This document shows positions 1 through 9,137 of a DNA stretch of 64,000 nucleotides, piece by piece. Origin of the DNA: Herbaspirillum sp. meg3. GTDB lineage: Bacteria; Pseudomonadota; Gammaproteobacteria; Burkholderiales; Burkholderiaceae_D. The translations under genes were made by a program, and so were the position numbers. The notes below the pieces were generated by a model that saw nothing but the letters and a program-made list of their open reading frames with translations, was not told the DNA's origin and did not search any database. Position 1 is the stretch's first letter. Every line of letters starts with the position of its first letter. The DNA lies in assembly GCF_002257565.1 (NCBI RefSeq), contig NZ_CP022736.1, forward strand, positions 2,790,001 to 2,854,000. The letters run 5' to 3'.

Positions 1-697
1 TCACCAGCACGCCATCGAACAGGAAGAACGGCAACACGATGATGCGCGCAAAACCAAGCAAGGCCGCCGCACGCAAGCCATCTGCGACCAGCGGTTTTGC
101 GGTACCGGAATAACAAACGTAGACGCCGCCAAAGCCCATGCCTTCTTCCAGCATGCGGGCCAGTTTCGACACTTCGCCGTTGGCATCGGGATCGGTAGTG
201 CCGCGGCCGACCAGCACCAGACAGGTATCGTCACGACGAATGGTTTGTGTGGATTGTGCTTCGGCGGCGAGCACGCGTTCCTGCGCCAGTTGCAGCAATT
301 GCGGATGCAGGTTCATCGCCCCGCCGAAATGAAAATCGACGTCGGGATGCTTGCGCGCCAGCTCCAATACTTCGGCCGGCATATCGTTCTTGGCATGACG
401 CGCAGCCAGCAGGACGCCAGGTACGACGGCAACCTGTTTGCTGCCGGCGGCCAGATTGGCTTCGACTGCTTCGCTGATGGTAGGACTGGAAAATTCGAGA
501 TAACCGTGGGTTACCACGCGGCCTGGCGCACGGGCGCGCACGATATCGACCAGCGCTTCGAATTCGCGCACAGCGTCGGCGTCGCGGCTGCCGTGACCGG
601 CGATCACGATGCCGTAGCTTGCCGCATTGTCAACATTGCCAACACTGTCAACAGGGGTGACTGCACCACTGACGATATCGGCGGGCACTACGCTCAT
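1..697 (-). CDS. cbiX: CbiX-type sirohydrochlorin cobaltochelatase (partial)
   Basis: Inserts cobalt into sirohydrochlorin in the early-cobalt (anaerobic-type) branch of cobalamin synthesis, in the cytoplasm. I translated it from the minus strand: the ATG at 697 opens a frame that stays open to the window edge (about 232 residues). The typical CbiX signature GHGSRD lies at residues 34-39, and a second chelatase-like block, VGRGTTDPDANGE, follows about 120 residues later, consistent with a double-domain chelatase. The first 27 residues are a poorly conserved leader. It overlaps the cbiE stop by 4 bp (ATGA), so the two are translationally coupled. The C-terminus lies outside the window. Together with CobN and a ChlID subunit the locus encodes two different kinds of cobalt or tetrapyrrole chelatase. 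Confidence 0.85.
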   Translation of the reverse strand, partial: MSVVPADIVSGAVTPVDSVGNVDNAASYGIVIAGHGSRDADAVREFEALVDIVRARAPGRVVTHGYLEFSSPTISEAVEANLAAGSKQVAVVPGVLLAARHAKNDMPAEVLELARKHPDVDFHFGGAMNLHPQLLQLAQERVLAAEAQSTQTIRRDDTCLVLVGRGTTDPDANGEVSKLARMLEEGMGFGGVYVCYSGTAKPLVADGLRAAALLGFARIIVLPFFLFDGVLV

Positions 698-1422
698 GCG
701 ACCTCCGCAGACTTGGCAGATGTGCCCGGCGGCGGCTCGATCTGGCTGTCCATGGGCGTATGGGTACGAATCAGCATGATGCTCATGTCGGTGAACTCCT
801 TGTCCACGCATTCGGCCAGGGTGCCGTGCCACTCTGCTTCACCGCGCGTGAGGTTTTCCCAGACTTCGGTCGGATGGTCGGGCTGCACGCCGTTTTCCAG
901 CAGGTAGGCCGCAATATGGCGCGGCATGAAGGAGCGCGCCGCATCCCACGGACACGGTATCACAATCGCATTGCGGCCGTCATTGAGCACATGCACAAGA
1001 TGGCGCTTGAACGGCGTCAGGTCGCCACGGCGGTGGAAGGTGATAAAAGTTGTTTCGTCGAAACAAACCTTCGCGCGCGACGCCAGAATTTGCGCGGAGG
1101 AAATGCCGGGCAAGGTCTCGACCGGATGGCCGCAGGCGCGCTCGACGCGTTCCAGATACTGGAAGCCGCTGAAATGGATGTCGCCCATGAACACCACCAC
1201 GCAGCGCTTGCCGACGTGATGTGCAACCGCGACCAGATCGAGCTGGGCGACCTGATCACGATAGTTCATGAGGATGACTTCCGCCGTCGGCGGGATAATG
1301 CTTTGCACGACATTGACGACGGCGTCGAAGCCCGCCACCACGTCGGCATTGCGAATCAACTCGGCACCGCGTTGGGTGAGGTAGCCGATATCGCCCGGGC
1401 CTGCACCTATGCAAATAATCAT
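694..1422 (-). CDS. cbiE: Precorrin-6Y / cobalt-precorrin-7 C5-methyltransferase, CbiE type
   Basis: A SAM-dependent tetrapyrrole methyltransferase of 242 residues that methylates C5 of the corrin macrocycle. The N-terminus has the family's glycine-rich loop, GAGPGDIGYLT, at residues 6-16. The central motif FMGDIHFSGF is the usual GDP(x)FSG-type segment slightly altered, and PGISSAQ follows, as in CbiE/CobL-N proteins. The length fits a stand-alone CbiE without a fused CbiT (C15 methylase/decarboxylase) domain, so CbiT, if present, must be encoded beyond the window start. It sits 23 bp downstream of the chelatase gene and overlaps cbiX by 4 bp. Assignment to CbiE rather than another tetrapyrrole methylase rests on motif memory and operon context. 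Confidence 0.82.
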   Translation of the reverse strand: MIICIGAGPGDIGYLTQRGAELIRNADVVAGFDAVVNVVQSIIPPTAEVILMNYRDQVAQLDLVAVAHHVGKRCVVVFMGDIHFSGFQYLERVERACGHPVETLPGISSAQILASRAKVCFDETTFITFHRRGDLTPFKRHLVHVLNDGRNAIVIPCPWDAARSFMPRHIAAYLLENGVQPDHPTEVWENLTRGEAEWHGTLAECVDKEFTDMSIMLIRTHTPMDSQIEPPPGTSAKSAEVA

Positions 1423-1445
1423 ATTGTTGTTCCTTGATTAATTCT

Positions 1446-3410
1446 CTATTGCGTCATACGGGCGCGAATCGTCAGCGCCAGATTGTCGGCCGTCAGCTCT
1501 TCCAGCGTCATGCATTGCGCACCGAGCGCTTGCGCCAGTTGCGCAGCGCGGCCCAGACGGACATAGCCGGTTTCGGTATCGAGCACCAGCGCAGGCGTGC
1601 CGCGTGCAGCCAGTTGCTCGGCCAGCGCCAGCGTCTCGCGCCAGGGATCGCCGCCGTTTTGCAGCGCGACGTTGCCTTTACCGTCGCTGAGCAGCACCAG
1701 CAATGGCGGTGCTGTGCCATTGGATTGCTCCAGCGTCTGCAAGGCCAGTTGCAAGGCATGCGGCAGCGGCGTGCGGCCGCCGGTCGGCAATTCGCGCAGA
1801 CCTTGTTCGGCAAGATCGACGCTGCGTGTCGGCGCCAGCAATACGGAAGCTTTGTCGCCACGGAAGCCGATTACTGCGACCTGGTCGCGACGTTGATAGA
1901 CATCCGTCAGCAAAGCCAGCACGGCGCCCTTCACTGCCTCCATGCGCCGTTGCGCGGCCATCGAACCGGAAGCGTCGACCACGAACAGGATCAGGTTGGC
2001 GTTCTTGCCGGCCTTGACCTTGCCGTGCAGATCGCTTGCCTGCAATTGCACCGCGCCCTCTTGTACGCCTTCGGCGGCGCCGCGCAAGACCGCTGAACGC
2101 AGTGTTGCACCGACCGCGAGGCTGGCAGGATTACTGTCCGGTACGGCGCGTATCATGCGGCCTCGCGTTGCATCCGCGGAATCGCTGCGGCGGCCGGCGA
2201 GCGTGGCGACATTGTTCACCGGCGCATCGACTTTGAGCTGGCGAGCGTTGCCGACAGCTGCGGCAGCGAATACTTGCTGGCTGTCGCCGTTGTCCGACGG
2301 CTTCTCTGATTGATTTTCTGATTCAGCATCACTATCAGAAGAGGAATCCGATTGATCCTGTCCATTGCCGCCTTGCTGCTGCGGAGCTTGCATTGCTTCC
2401 TGCATCAGATCATCGAGCTTGTCCTGATCCAGGCCGGGCTGCTCGAACGGCTTGCGGCGGCGGCGATGCGGCAAGACCAGTTCAGCCGCCGCACGTACGT
2501 CGTCAGGAGTCACCAGCAAACGGCCATCCAACGCCGCAAAAGCACGCGCAGTTTTGTGCATGACGATATCGGCGCGCAGACTGGCGACTTCGAATTCGCA
2601 GCATAAATGGCTGATCAGATCGAGCAAGGCGTCACTCAAGACGACTTGCGGCAACAAAGCCTGTGCAGCGGCGATACGTGTGCGCAATACATTCTGCTCG
2701 TCATTCCATTGCGCGGCATAGGCAAGCGGGTCGGCTTCGTAGGCAAGACGGCGGCGCACGACCTCAGCACGCAAAATCTTGTCGCGCGGTGCAACGACTT
2801 CCACCATGAGACCGAAACGATCCAGCAGTTGCGGGCGTAGATCACCTTCTTCCAGATTCATCGTTCCGATCAGCGTGAAGCGCGCGGGATGCGACACCGA
2901 CAGACCTTCACGCTGGACAGAGTTGACACCCATCGCCGCAACGTCGAGCAGCACGTCGACCAGATGATCCGGCAAGAGATTGACCTCGTCGATGTACAGA
3001 ATGCCGCGATGCGCGGCAGCCAGCAGGCCCGGTTGCAAGGCGTTTTTCTCGCCCTTCAATGCGCGTTGCAGATCGAGCGTGCCGAGCACGCGATCTTCTG
3101 TCGCACCCAACGGCAAGGTGACAAAAGGCACCGTTGCGGAAACCGTCTTGGCGTCGCCCTGGCAGACCGCACACTGCTCGGCAGGCTGCCCCGGCAGGCA
3201 ATTGAAGGCGCAGCCGGCAACACGTTCAATAGGAGGCAACACCGCAGTCAATGCGCGTGCAGCGGTACTCTTTGCCGTGCCTTTGTCACCGCGGATCAGG
3301 ACGCCGCCCAGCGTGGTATCAACTGCACACAGCAGTAAAGCATTCTTCAGTTGCGGCTGGCCGACGATGGCAGAGAATGGAAATAACGGCGGAAACAGAG
3401 GAACACTCAT
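1446..3410 (-). CDS. Mg/Co-chelatase ChlI-ChlD-like fused subunit (AAA+ plus VWA)
   Basis: ATP-driven motor subunit expected to work with CobN in cobalt insertion. The 654-residue protein has an N-terminal AAA+ domain with Walker A GDKGTAKS at 41-48 and Walker B GILYIDE at 136-142. A Cys set C67, C71, C80, C83 (CX3C-X8-CX2C) lies between them, a feature I recall from cobalt-type ChlI proteins. A low-complexity Q/S/D/E linker follows around residues 395-440. The C-terminal VWA domain has the MIDAS motif DASGS at 479-483. An upstream in-frame extension to 3614 exists, but it lies inside cobN and reads as shadow sequence. I chose the ATG at 3410, which follows the cobN stop by one base. Confidence 0.88.
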   Translation of the reverse strand: MSVPLFPPLFPFSAIVGQPQLKNALLLCAVDTTLGGVLIRGDKGTAKSTAARALTAVLPPIERVAGCAFNCLPGQPAEQCAVCQGDAKTVSATVPFVTLPLGATEDRVLGTLDLQRALKGEKNALQPGLLAAAHRGILYIDEVNLLPDHLVDVLLDVAAMGVNSVQREGLSVSHPARFTLIGTMNLEEGDLRPQLLDRFGLMVEVVAPRDKILRAEVVRRRLAYEADPLAYAAQWNDEQNVLRTRIAAAQALLPQVVLSDALLDLISHLCCEFEVASLRADIVMHKTARAFAALDGRLLVTPDDVRAAAELVLPHRRRRKPFEQPGLDQDKLDDLMQEAMQAPQQQGGNGQDQSDSSSDSDAESENQSEKPSDNGDSQQVFAAAAVGNARQLKVDAPVNNVATLAGRRSDSADATRGRMIRAVPDSNPASLAVGATLRSAVLRGAAEGVQEGAVQLQASDLHGKVKAGKNANLILFVVDASGSMAAQRRMEAVKGAVLALLTDVYQRRDQVAVIGFRGDKASVLLAPTRSVDLAEQGLRELPTGGRTPLPHALQLALQTLEQSNGTAPPLLVLLSDGKGNVALQNGGDPWRETLALAEQLAARGTPALVLDTETGYVRLGRAAQLAQALGAQCMTLEELTADNLALTIRARMTQ

Positions 3411-3411
3411 A

Positions 3412-6400
3412 TCAAACTCCGCGCGGGGTTTCGCCACGCGCCTCCAGCAAGGTTTCGCTCTTGAGATAAAGCTGGCGCAAGTCTTCCAGCGTCTGTGCCT
3501 GCGGCTCGGCCCACATGCCGCGGCTTGCCGCTTCCAGCAGGCGTTCTGCGATGGCGTTCTGCGCCCAGGGATTGGCTTCTTCGAGAAAGCGCTGCATGCC
3601 GGGATCGAAGGCATAGGTCTGCGCCAATTGTTCGTACATCCAGTCCTCCATGACTTGCGCCGTGGCGTCGTAACCGAACAGATAGTCGACCGTCGCCGTC
3701 AGCTCCAGCCCGCCCTTGTAACCATGGCGCTGGATGCTGTCGAGCCACTTCGGATTGACCACGCGGGAGCGGAACACGCGCAAGGTTTCCTGCTTCAGAT
3801 CGCGGACCTGCGCGCGCGCCGGGTCGTGGCTGTCGCCAAAATAATGGCGCGGCTGCTGGCCGGTCAGCGCACGAATGGTCGCAATCATGCCGCCGTGATA
3901 TTGCAGATAATCGTCACTGTCGAAGATGTCGTGTTCGCGGTTGTCCTGGTTATGCAAGGCCACCTGCACGCCCGACAGACGGGTGCGGAAGGCATCCCGC
4001 TGATCGCTGCCCTGCTTGTCGCCCAGCTTGCGCGCATAGGCGTAACCGCCCCAGTTGATGTAAGCCTCGGCAAAATCGGCATCGGCTTGCCAGTTCTTTT
4101 CCTGAATCAGCGGGAGAATACCGGCGCCATAGCTGCCCGGCTTGGCGCCGAAGATGCGATAGGCGGCACGCTCTTCTGCCTCATCCTTGTCAAGGCCCTT
4201 GCCGATCCATTCGCCCAGTTCTTGCAGATAATGCTTGCGCACGAAATTCTGATTGAGCGGCTCATCCAGCGCGATGACGGCATTGACGGCGTCGTCGATT
4301 AAGTCAATCAGTTGCGGGAAGGCATCGCGGAAGAATCCGCTGATACGCGTGGTGACGTCGATGCGCGGGCGTTGCAGCTCTTGAAGCGGCACGACTTCGA
4401 TGCCGGAGACCTGGCGATTGCCGGGACGCCAAACCGGGCGCACGCCGAGCAGGCACAGAATCTGCGCGACGTCATCGCCGTGCGTGCGCATGGCGCTGGT
4501 GCCCCAGATGCTGATGGCGACGCTCTCCGGATACGCGCCGGTTTCACGCAGATGGCGCTCCAGCACTTCGCGTGCCAGTTGCTGGCCGACGCGCCATGCC
4601 GACTGCGACGGCACGCTGCGCGGATCGACTGAGTAGAAGTTGCGGCCGGTCGGCAGGATATGCGCCATCCCGCGTGTCGGCGAGCCGCTTGGGCCAGCCG
4701 GCACGTAACCGCCTTCCAAACCGAGCAAGAGATTGCCGATCTCGTCGCCGGCGCGATGCAGGTTGGGCAAGAGCTGGCGGCAGGCGAAATCGAGGACGCG
4801 GCGCAGAGATGCGAATTTATCAGCTGAGTCCGTCGACGGTTTTGAGATGGTAACTGGCGGCGCCACGGCTAAAGGCTTGGCGCGCACCTGCATCTTCATC
4901 TGCCCCAGCACGCTGCCGGGCTGGCGTACGGATGCCGTTTGCATGCGCGGCGTGGCTATGCTCAGGTCGCCGAACATCGATGTCAGGATGCCGTCGATGG
5001 CGTCGGCTTTGTAGCCACAATCTTGCAGCGTCTGCATCAAGCGCACGCACAAAGAATCGATGGCTTCGATGGCATCGGCACGTGTCACCACGGCTCGGCC
5101 TGCGATGCGCGCCAGAGCGCTGTCAACGTTGAGGCGCTGGCCTTTGTTCTCCAGCAGCATGTCTAGCTTGAGTCCGAACAGGCGCGCCATTTCTTCCTGT
5201 AAACCTGGAATGTCCTGATTCGGCAGGCGCGTCAGCGAGACCAGCATGTCGGGCATCTGCGTCTCATCAGGCGCGCGGCCGAGAATATGCAGGCCGTCGC
5301 GGATCTGCGCCGCACCGAGTTCGCACAGATAACCGTCGAGGTCTTCGATCAGATGGGCAACGTCGGAGCCGCCCATGCCGCTGAGCGCTTCCGGCAGTTC
5401 GCCATCGTGGCTGTGGTCGTGCGGATGATCGTGATCATGGTGGTCATGATCGTGGTCGTGTCCATGCGCATGTCCGTGATGATGGTGATGGCTGTGTTCG
5501 TCATCGTGGTCGTGATCGTGATGGAGCAGCTTCATCTGCAGATCGCTGTCGAGATTGGTCTGTTTGACCAGCTCCCAGATCTGCTGCTGCAGCAGCGGCA
5601 GCTTGGATGGATCCAGCACCTCAACCTGATAGTACTCATCCACCAACTGCGTCAATTGCGCCAGCGCGCCATAACTGTCGGCAGTGGTCATCGGCGGCGT
5701 GAGGTGATCGACCACGACCGCATGGCCGCGCCGCTTGGCCTGTGAGCCTTCGCCCGGATCATTGATGATGAACGGATAGAACAGCGGCATGTCGCCCAGC
5801 AGCGCATCGGGGAAGCAGTTCTCCGACAGGCCGACGCCCTTGCCCGGCAGCCATTCCAGCGTGCCGTGCTTGCCGACGTGGACGATGGCATCCGCACCCC
5901 ACTCGTCGCTGAGCCAGCGATACAAGCCGTAGTAGTGATGCGTGGGCGGCAGGTCGGGCTGGTGATAGATCGCATCCGGATCCATACCGTAGCCACGCGG
6001 CGGTTGCAAGGCGACGAAGGCATTGCCCAACTCAATACCGGCAAACGCCAGTTGGTTATCGTGGACGTAAGCTACGCCGGGCGCGGGGCCCCATTGCGCT
6101 TCTATTTTCTGTTGCAGTCCTTCAGGCAGTTCCGCAAACCATTCGGCGTAACGCTCTGCCGACACACGGCCGACCGCGTGCTGCAATTGCTCGCTGGTCA
6201 GATAGGTATTGTCGTAGGAGCAGCGATCGACCAGCGTATGGATCAGTGCACTGCCGCTCTCGGGCAGATCGCCGATGGCGTAACCGGCGTCACGCATCGA
6301 TTCCAGAATGCGCATCAGTGAGGCAGGTGCATCCAGACCGACAGCATTACCGATCTGCGAGGCCTTGCTATTGGAATTGGTGAAGATGAAGGCGATGCGT

Positions 6401-7554
6401 TTGTCGGCATTGGCGAGTGCACGCAGACGGGCGAAGCGTGCGGCCAGCCCGGCGATGCGTTCGACGCGATCAGCGACCGGATGGAATTCCACCACATCGC
6501 CCGACAAGCCTGCTGCCTGCGTCTTGAACGACAGCGGCACGCTGATGATGCGGCCGTCGAATTCGGGCAGCACCACGTTCATGGCGGCGTCGAGCGGGTT
6601 CATGCCGCGCGTCGAGATTTCCCACTGCTCCTGCGTCATGCCGCTGGTCATGGCTTGCAGCACGGGGACGTTGAGTTTTTCCAATACGGACACCGACCAG
6701 CCGGCAGGCGTCGGGCCTCCCGGTGTGATTTCGCCCATGGCAAAGGAGGTGGTGTTGATCAGGACGTCTACGTGCGCGCCCTCTTCGCCGGCGAAATAAC
6801 TTAGCGCTGCCGGGAAATCGGAATCTGCCGCCGAGGTGCGCAGCGACGCCGTGAAGATCGGCAGCACGTCCATGCCGCGCCGCTCCAGCGCCGTCACCAG
6901 CGCGTCGACGAAACGCGTGTTGCCGCTCATCCAGTGGGCGCGATAGAAAATGATGCCGACTGCCGGCTTGCGGCGTCCTGCGACGTCGATGCGCAACCTG
7001 AGCCAGTCGGCAATAACGGCATCCTGCTCCAGATCCGGATGGTAGATGCCGTGATCGGGCAAGGCCACTGCCGGGTCGTAAGCAAAGCCGGTCAGCAGCA
7101 AACGATCCGATACGAAACGTAAAAACTGCGCCAGATTGACGCTGCCGCCGCCGTGAAAATACGCCAGCGCCTCGCGCAGCACATCGGCCGGCACGGTCGA
7201 GACCGCCGCCAGTTCCGCGTCCGGCTCGCCGGCACCGCTCAGCGCGATCAGATGGCGTCCCTGGCGTTGCGCATGGCGCAGCAGTTCGGCAAAACCGGCG
7301 ACGCTGCCGAGACGACCGAGGATGCGCAGCACGATGATGTCGGCGTCCGCCAGTTCGTTCTGGAGCAGCTCGCTCATGCGGATTTCGTTTTCCACGCCTT
7401 GCAGATTGATGCCTATCGTTGCCGGAAAATCTCCGGGCATTTGCGTCAATGCGTGATTCAGGATGGAGAGATCGGTGGAAGCGTGCGTCAGCACGGCAAT
7501 ACGTGCTGAGGGTGCTGAAGGTGCAGCGACGGGTTGTGTGGCGCGGTCAGACAT
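3412..7554 (-). CDS. cobN: Cobaltochelatase large subunit CobN
   Basis: Large catalytic subunit (1380 residues) that binds the tetrapyrrole and inserts cobalt with the AAA+/VWA subunit encoded next to it. Family-typical segments are visible, including HVGKHGTLEWLPGK (around residue 560) and NPLDAAMNVVLPEFDGR. The odd part is a His/Asp/Glu-rich insert at about residues 677-717 (nucleotides about 5404-5526), with more than twenty histidines in an HDHDHD/HHHHH pattern, flanked by normal CobN sequence. It looks like a metal-binding or metal-storage loop, though this is inference. The gene overlaps the upstream ferredoxin gene by 8 bp and is followed one base later by the chelatase motor gene. Confidence 0.94.
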   Translation of the reverse strand: MSDRATQPVAAPSAPSARIAVLTHASTDLSILNHALTQMPGDFPATIGINLQGVENEIRMSELLQNELADADIIVLRILGRLGSVAGFAELLRHAQRQGRHLIALSGAGEPDAELAAVSTVPADVLREALAYFHGGGSVNLAQFLRFVSDRLLLTGFAYDPAVALPDHGIYHPDLEQDAVIADWLRLRIDVAGRRKPAVGIIFYRAHWMSGNTRFVDALVTALERRGMDVLPIFTASLRTSAADSDFPAALSYFAGEEGAHVDVLINTTSFAMGEITPGGPTPAGWSVSVLEKLNVPVLQAMTSGMTQEQWEISTRGMNPLDAAMNVVLPEFDGRIISVPLSFKTQAAGLSGDVVEFHPVADRVERIAGLAARFARLRALANADKRIAFIFTNSNSKASQIGNAVGLDAPASLMRILESMRDAGYAIGDLPESGSALIHTLVDRCSYDNTYLTSEQLQHAVGRVSAERYAEWFAELPEGLQQKIEAQWGPAPGVAYVHDNQLAFAGIELGNAFVALQPPRGYGMDPDAIYHQPDLPPTHHYYGLYRWLSDEWGADAIVHVGKHGTLEWLPGKGVGLSENCFPDALLGDMPLFYPFIINDPGEGSQAKRRGHAVVVDHLTPPMTTADSYGALAQLTQLVDEYYQVEVLDPSKLPLLQQQIWELVKQTNLDSDLQMKLLHHDHDHDDEHSHHHHHGHAHGHDHDHDHHDHDHPHDHSHDGELPEALSGMGGSDVAHLIEDLDGYLCELGAAQIRDGLHILGRAPDETQMPDMLVSLTRLPNQDIPGLQEEMARLFGLKLDMLLENKGQRLNVDSALARIAGRAVVTRADAIEAIDSLCVRLMQTLQDCGYKADAIDGILTSMFGDLSIATPRMQTASVRQPGSVLGQMKMQVRAKPLAVAPPVTISKPSTDSADKFASLRRVLDFACRQLLPNLHRAGDEIGNLLLGLEGGYVPAGPSGSPTRGMAHILPTGRNFYSVDPRSVPSQSAWRVGQQLAREVLERHLRETGAYPESVAISIWGTSAMRTHGDDVAQILCLLGVRPVWRPGNRQVSGIEVVPLQELQRPRIDVTTRISGFFRDAFPQLIDLIDDAVNAVIALDEPLNQNFVRKHYLQELGEWIGKGLDKDEAEERAAYRIFGAKPGSYGAGILPLIQEKNWQADADFAEAYINWGGYAYARKLGDKQGSDQRDAFRTRLSGVQVALHNQDNREHDIFDSDDYLQYHGGMIATIRALTGQQPRHYFGDSHDPARAQVRDLKQETLRVFRSRVVNPKWLDSIQRHGYKGGLELTATVDYLFGYDATAQVMEDWMYEQLAQTYAFDPGMQRFLEEANPWAQNAIAERLLEAASRGMWAEPQAQTLEDLRQLYLKSETLLEARGETPRGV

Positions 7555-7885
7555 TGTCGACTTCCTCGGGATTGACGTCGCCGCTGCCGAGGCGGTGAAA
7601 AATCAGATCGGTGACTTCTTGCCCACCTTCGAGATGCTCGACCACCACACGCTCAATCGCAGCGGCATCTTCGCAGCGATACCACACGCCTTCCGGGTAC
7701 ACCACCACCACCGGCGCCTGCGCCTTGCAGGCCACCATGCAATGCGTACGGGTACGCTTGACGCGCAGCTCGGGGCGCGCGTCGATCTGCTCGCCGAGAA
7801 CGGCAAACATGGCCTCAGCCAGCACACCGTCTTCGGTGCAGCGCGGGCCGGTGCACATCAGGATGTGCCGATGGTGAGTTCTCAT
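7547..7885 (-). CDS. Small thioredoxin-fold 2Fe-2S ferredoxin of the cobalamin operon
   Basis: A 112-residue protein resembling the (2Fe-2S) ferredoxins found in many proteobacterial cobalamin operons. Four cysteines, C11, C16, C49 and C53, form the CX4C ... CX3C pattern of Shethna-type thioredoxin-like ferredoxins. Its role is not settled; electron donation during corrin ring reduction or cobalt reduction is a reasonable guess. It overlaps the cobN start by 8 bp, so it is coupled to cobN. It is separated from cbtA by an 80-bp gap that contains a strong hairpin. Confidence 0.8.
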   Translation of the reverse strand: MRTHHRHILMCTGPRCTEDGVLAEAMFAVLGEQIDARPELRVKRTRTHCMVACKAQAPVVVVYPEGVWYRCEDAAAIERVVVEHLEGGQEVTDLIFHRLGSGDVNPEEVDNV

Positions 7886-7908
7886 GTATTCAGTTCTTTA
7901 ATGGCTAA

Positions 7909-7946
7909 AATGCCGATCCGACCCATCAGGGCCGGATCGGCATTTG
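7909..7946 (-). terminator. Strong intercistronic hairpin between cbtA and the ferredoxin gene
   Basis: A perfect 13-bp inverted repeat (AAATGCCGATCCG at 7909-7921 and CGGATCGGCATTT at 7934-7946) with a 12-base loop. In the direction of transcription it ends in a short TTTTA run. It could be a partial terminator, attenuator or RNA-processing site that sets different transcript levels for cbtBA and the biosynthetic genes downstream. Confidence 0.6.
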
Positions 7947-7964
7947 TGCTTTGGATTTAAAGTC

Positions 7965-8717
7965 TTAAGCGAATTTCTTGTAAAAGTATCCAGTCAGTCC
8001 GCCAAGCCCCAGCCAGAACATGCCGTTGGCCAAGGCTGTGGCGTGGATGAACGCCTGCGCCAGTTCTTCCGGCGCGGCGCTGCCATGCACGGCAGGATGC
8101 GGCGCACCGATGAGATGCGGCACGAACAGCAAAACCACGCCCAGCAACTTCAGCGCCCAGTGACGCGCGTACACGCCAAGACCCAGGCCGACGGCGGTCA
8201 TTCCCGCCGTCATTACCCACCAGAGTTGACGCGCATGCAAAGGCGCTGCCATAGTGCCCGGCACTTCAGGCGGCAGGCCCAGCGACGGCGCGACGAAGAA
8301 CACCAGATAGCCGGCGACACCCCACAGCAAACCGGAACGCCAGGTCACTTGCTTGCCGCTGATGACGATTGCAGCAGCGAGGAACAGTCCAAAGCCAATT
8401 GCCATGCTGATATTGGCCAGCACGGTATAGGCGGTGCGTTCGAAACCGTTGGCGGGCTCCCATTCATCGCCTGCATGTTCATGCTCGTGCGCTTCTGCAG
8501 GCGCCCCGGCAGCAGGCGTTACCGCGGACGCCTGTTCGTGTTCATGAGCGTGCGCCTGCTCATGAGCTTTGGCAGCAGCCGCTTCTTCGTAGACCTCCGC
8601 CTGGAGGATGATTTTGGAGACCTGCAACTGCTGTACACCGGTCAGCAAGACGCCGGCGCAGGCGCCAGCCAACAGGACGGTGGAGGCGATCCGCCGCAAT
8701 ACTGCGAGATTCATCAT
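7965..8717 (-). CDS. cbtA: Cobalt transporter subunit CbtA
   Basis: An integral membrane protein of 250 residues matching CbtA, the predicted cobalt transporter partner of CbtB. An N-terminal membrane segment (about 8-30) is followed by a long hydrophilic loop rich in histidine (about 50-85, AHEHEQ and EAHEHEHAGDE), then about four more hydrophobic segments to the C-terminus. The conserved PHLIGAPHP stretch lies near residue 200. The His-rich loop is a likely metal-capture site, paralleling the His-rich insert in CobN. It lies 25 bp downstream of cbtB. Confidence 0.88.
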   Translation of the reverse strand: MMNLAVLRRIASTVLLAGACAGVLLTGVQQLQVSKIILQAEVYEEAAAAKAHEQAHAHEHEQASAVTPAAGAPAEAHEHEHAGDEWEPANGFERTAYTVLANISMAIGFGLFLAAAIVISGKQVTWRSGLLWGVAGYLVFFVAPSLGLPPEVPGTMAAPLHARQLWWVMTAGMTAVGLGLGVYARHWALKLLGVVLLFVPHLIGAPHPAVHGSAAPEELAQAFIHATALANGMFWLGLGGLTGYFYKKFA

Positions 8718-8742
8718 TCAATTGTTCCGCTGAATAGTATTG

Positions 8743-8952
8743 TTAGTGGCAGGGAAAGCCCGCCGAATGGCGGCCGTCATGCGCGGCGTTGTGCAGCTCC
8801 ACCGCGGAGGCAAAACCGGCGGCGTAGATCAAGCCTGCGCCCAGCACTACTGCGGCAATGCCCGGTAAAATGCGGTCGCGCCACAAACTGGAACCAGTGG
8901 TGGAATCGATGGTGCTGGTGTCGTTGGCGGATGCGCCGGTGGTGAGAGCCAT
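8743..8952 (-). CDS. cbtB: Cobalt transporter subunit CbtB
   Basis: A small membrane protein (69 residues) with one transmembrane helix (about 30-50) and a C-terminal histidine-rich tail (ELHNAAHDGRHSAGFPCH) of the CbtB family. The ATG at 8952 has a good ribosome binding site (GAAGGA, about 6 bases upstream). The frame is open upstream to 9126, but that part lies in the riboswitch expression region and does not resemble CbtB, so the short form is preferred. It is the first gene after the cobalamin riboswitch, so uptake is probably repressed when B12 is plentiful. Confidence 0.85.
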   Translation of the reverse strand: MALTTGASANDTSTIDSTTGSSLWRDRILPGIAAVVLGAGLIYAAGFASAVELHNAAHDGRHSAGFPCH

Positions 8953-9137
8953 GTGTCTTCCTTCGAATAAGCGTTGAAGCCAAACCGGACATGTCGCTGA
9001 CAAGACTGCCGCAGCACATATAACGGAAATAACGGAAACGTCACGAAGGAAAATGAGGAAACAACGCGGCTGCAGGAACATCATGCAATCCGGGAAGCAG
9101 TCCGTCGATCGCCCTCCGCGATGCAAAACAAGTCGTT

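Noticed and set aside
2980..4302. 440-codon plus-strand frame opposite the chelatase and cobN genes
   Set aside because: It lies antisense to two confident genes and its product shows no domain; high GC makes long antisense frames common.
5287..5745. Plus-strand frame rich in Val, Met and Ile opposite the His-rich part of cobN, resembling a membrane protein
   Set aside because: The hydrophobic look is just the complement of GAC/CAC codons for Asp and His; no ribosome site or homologue.
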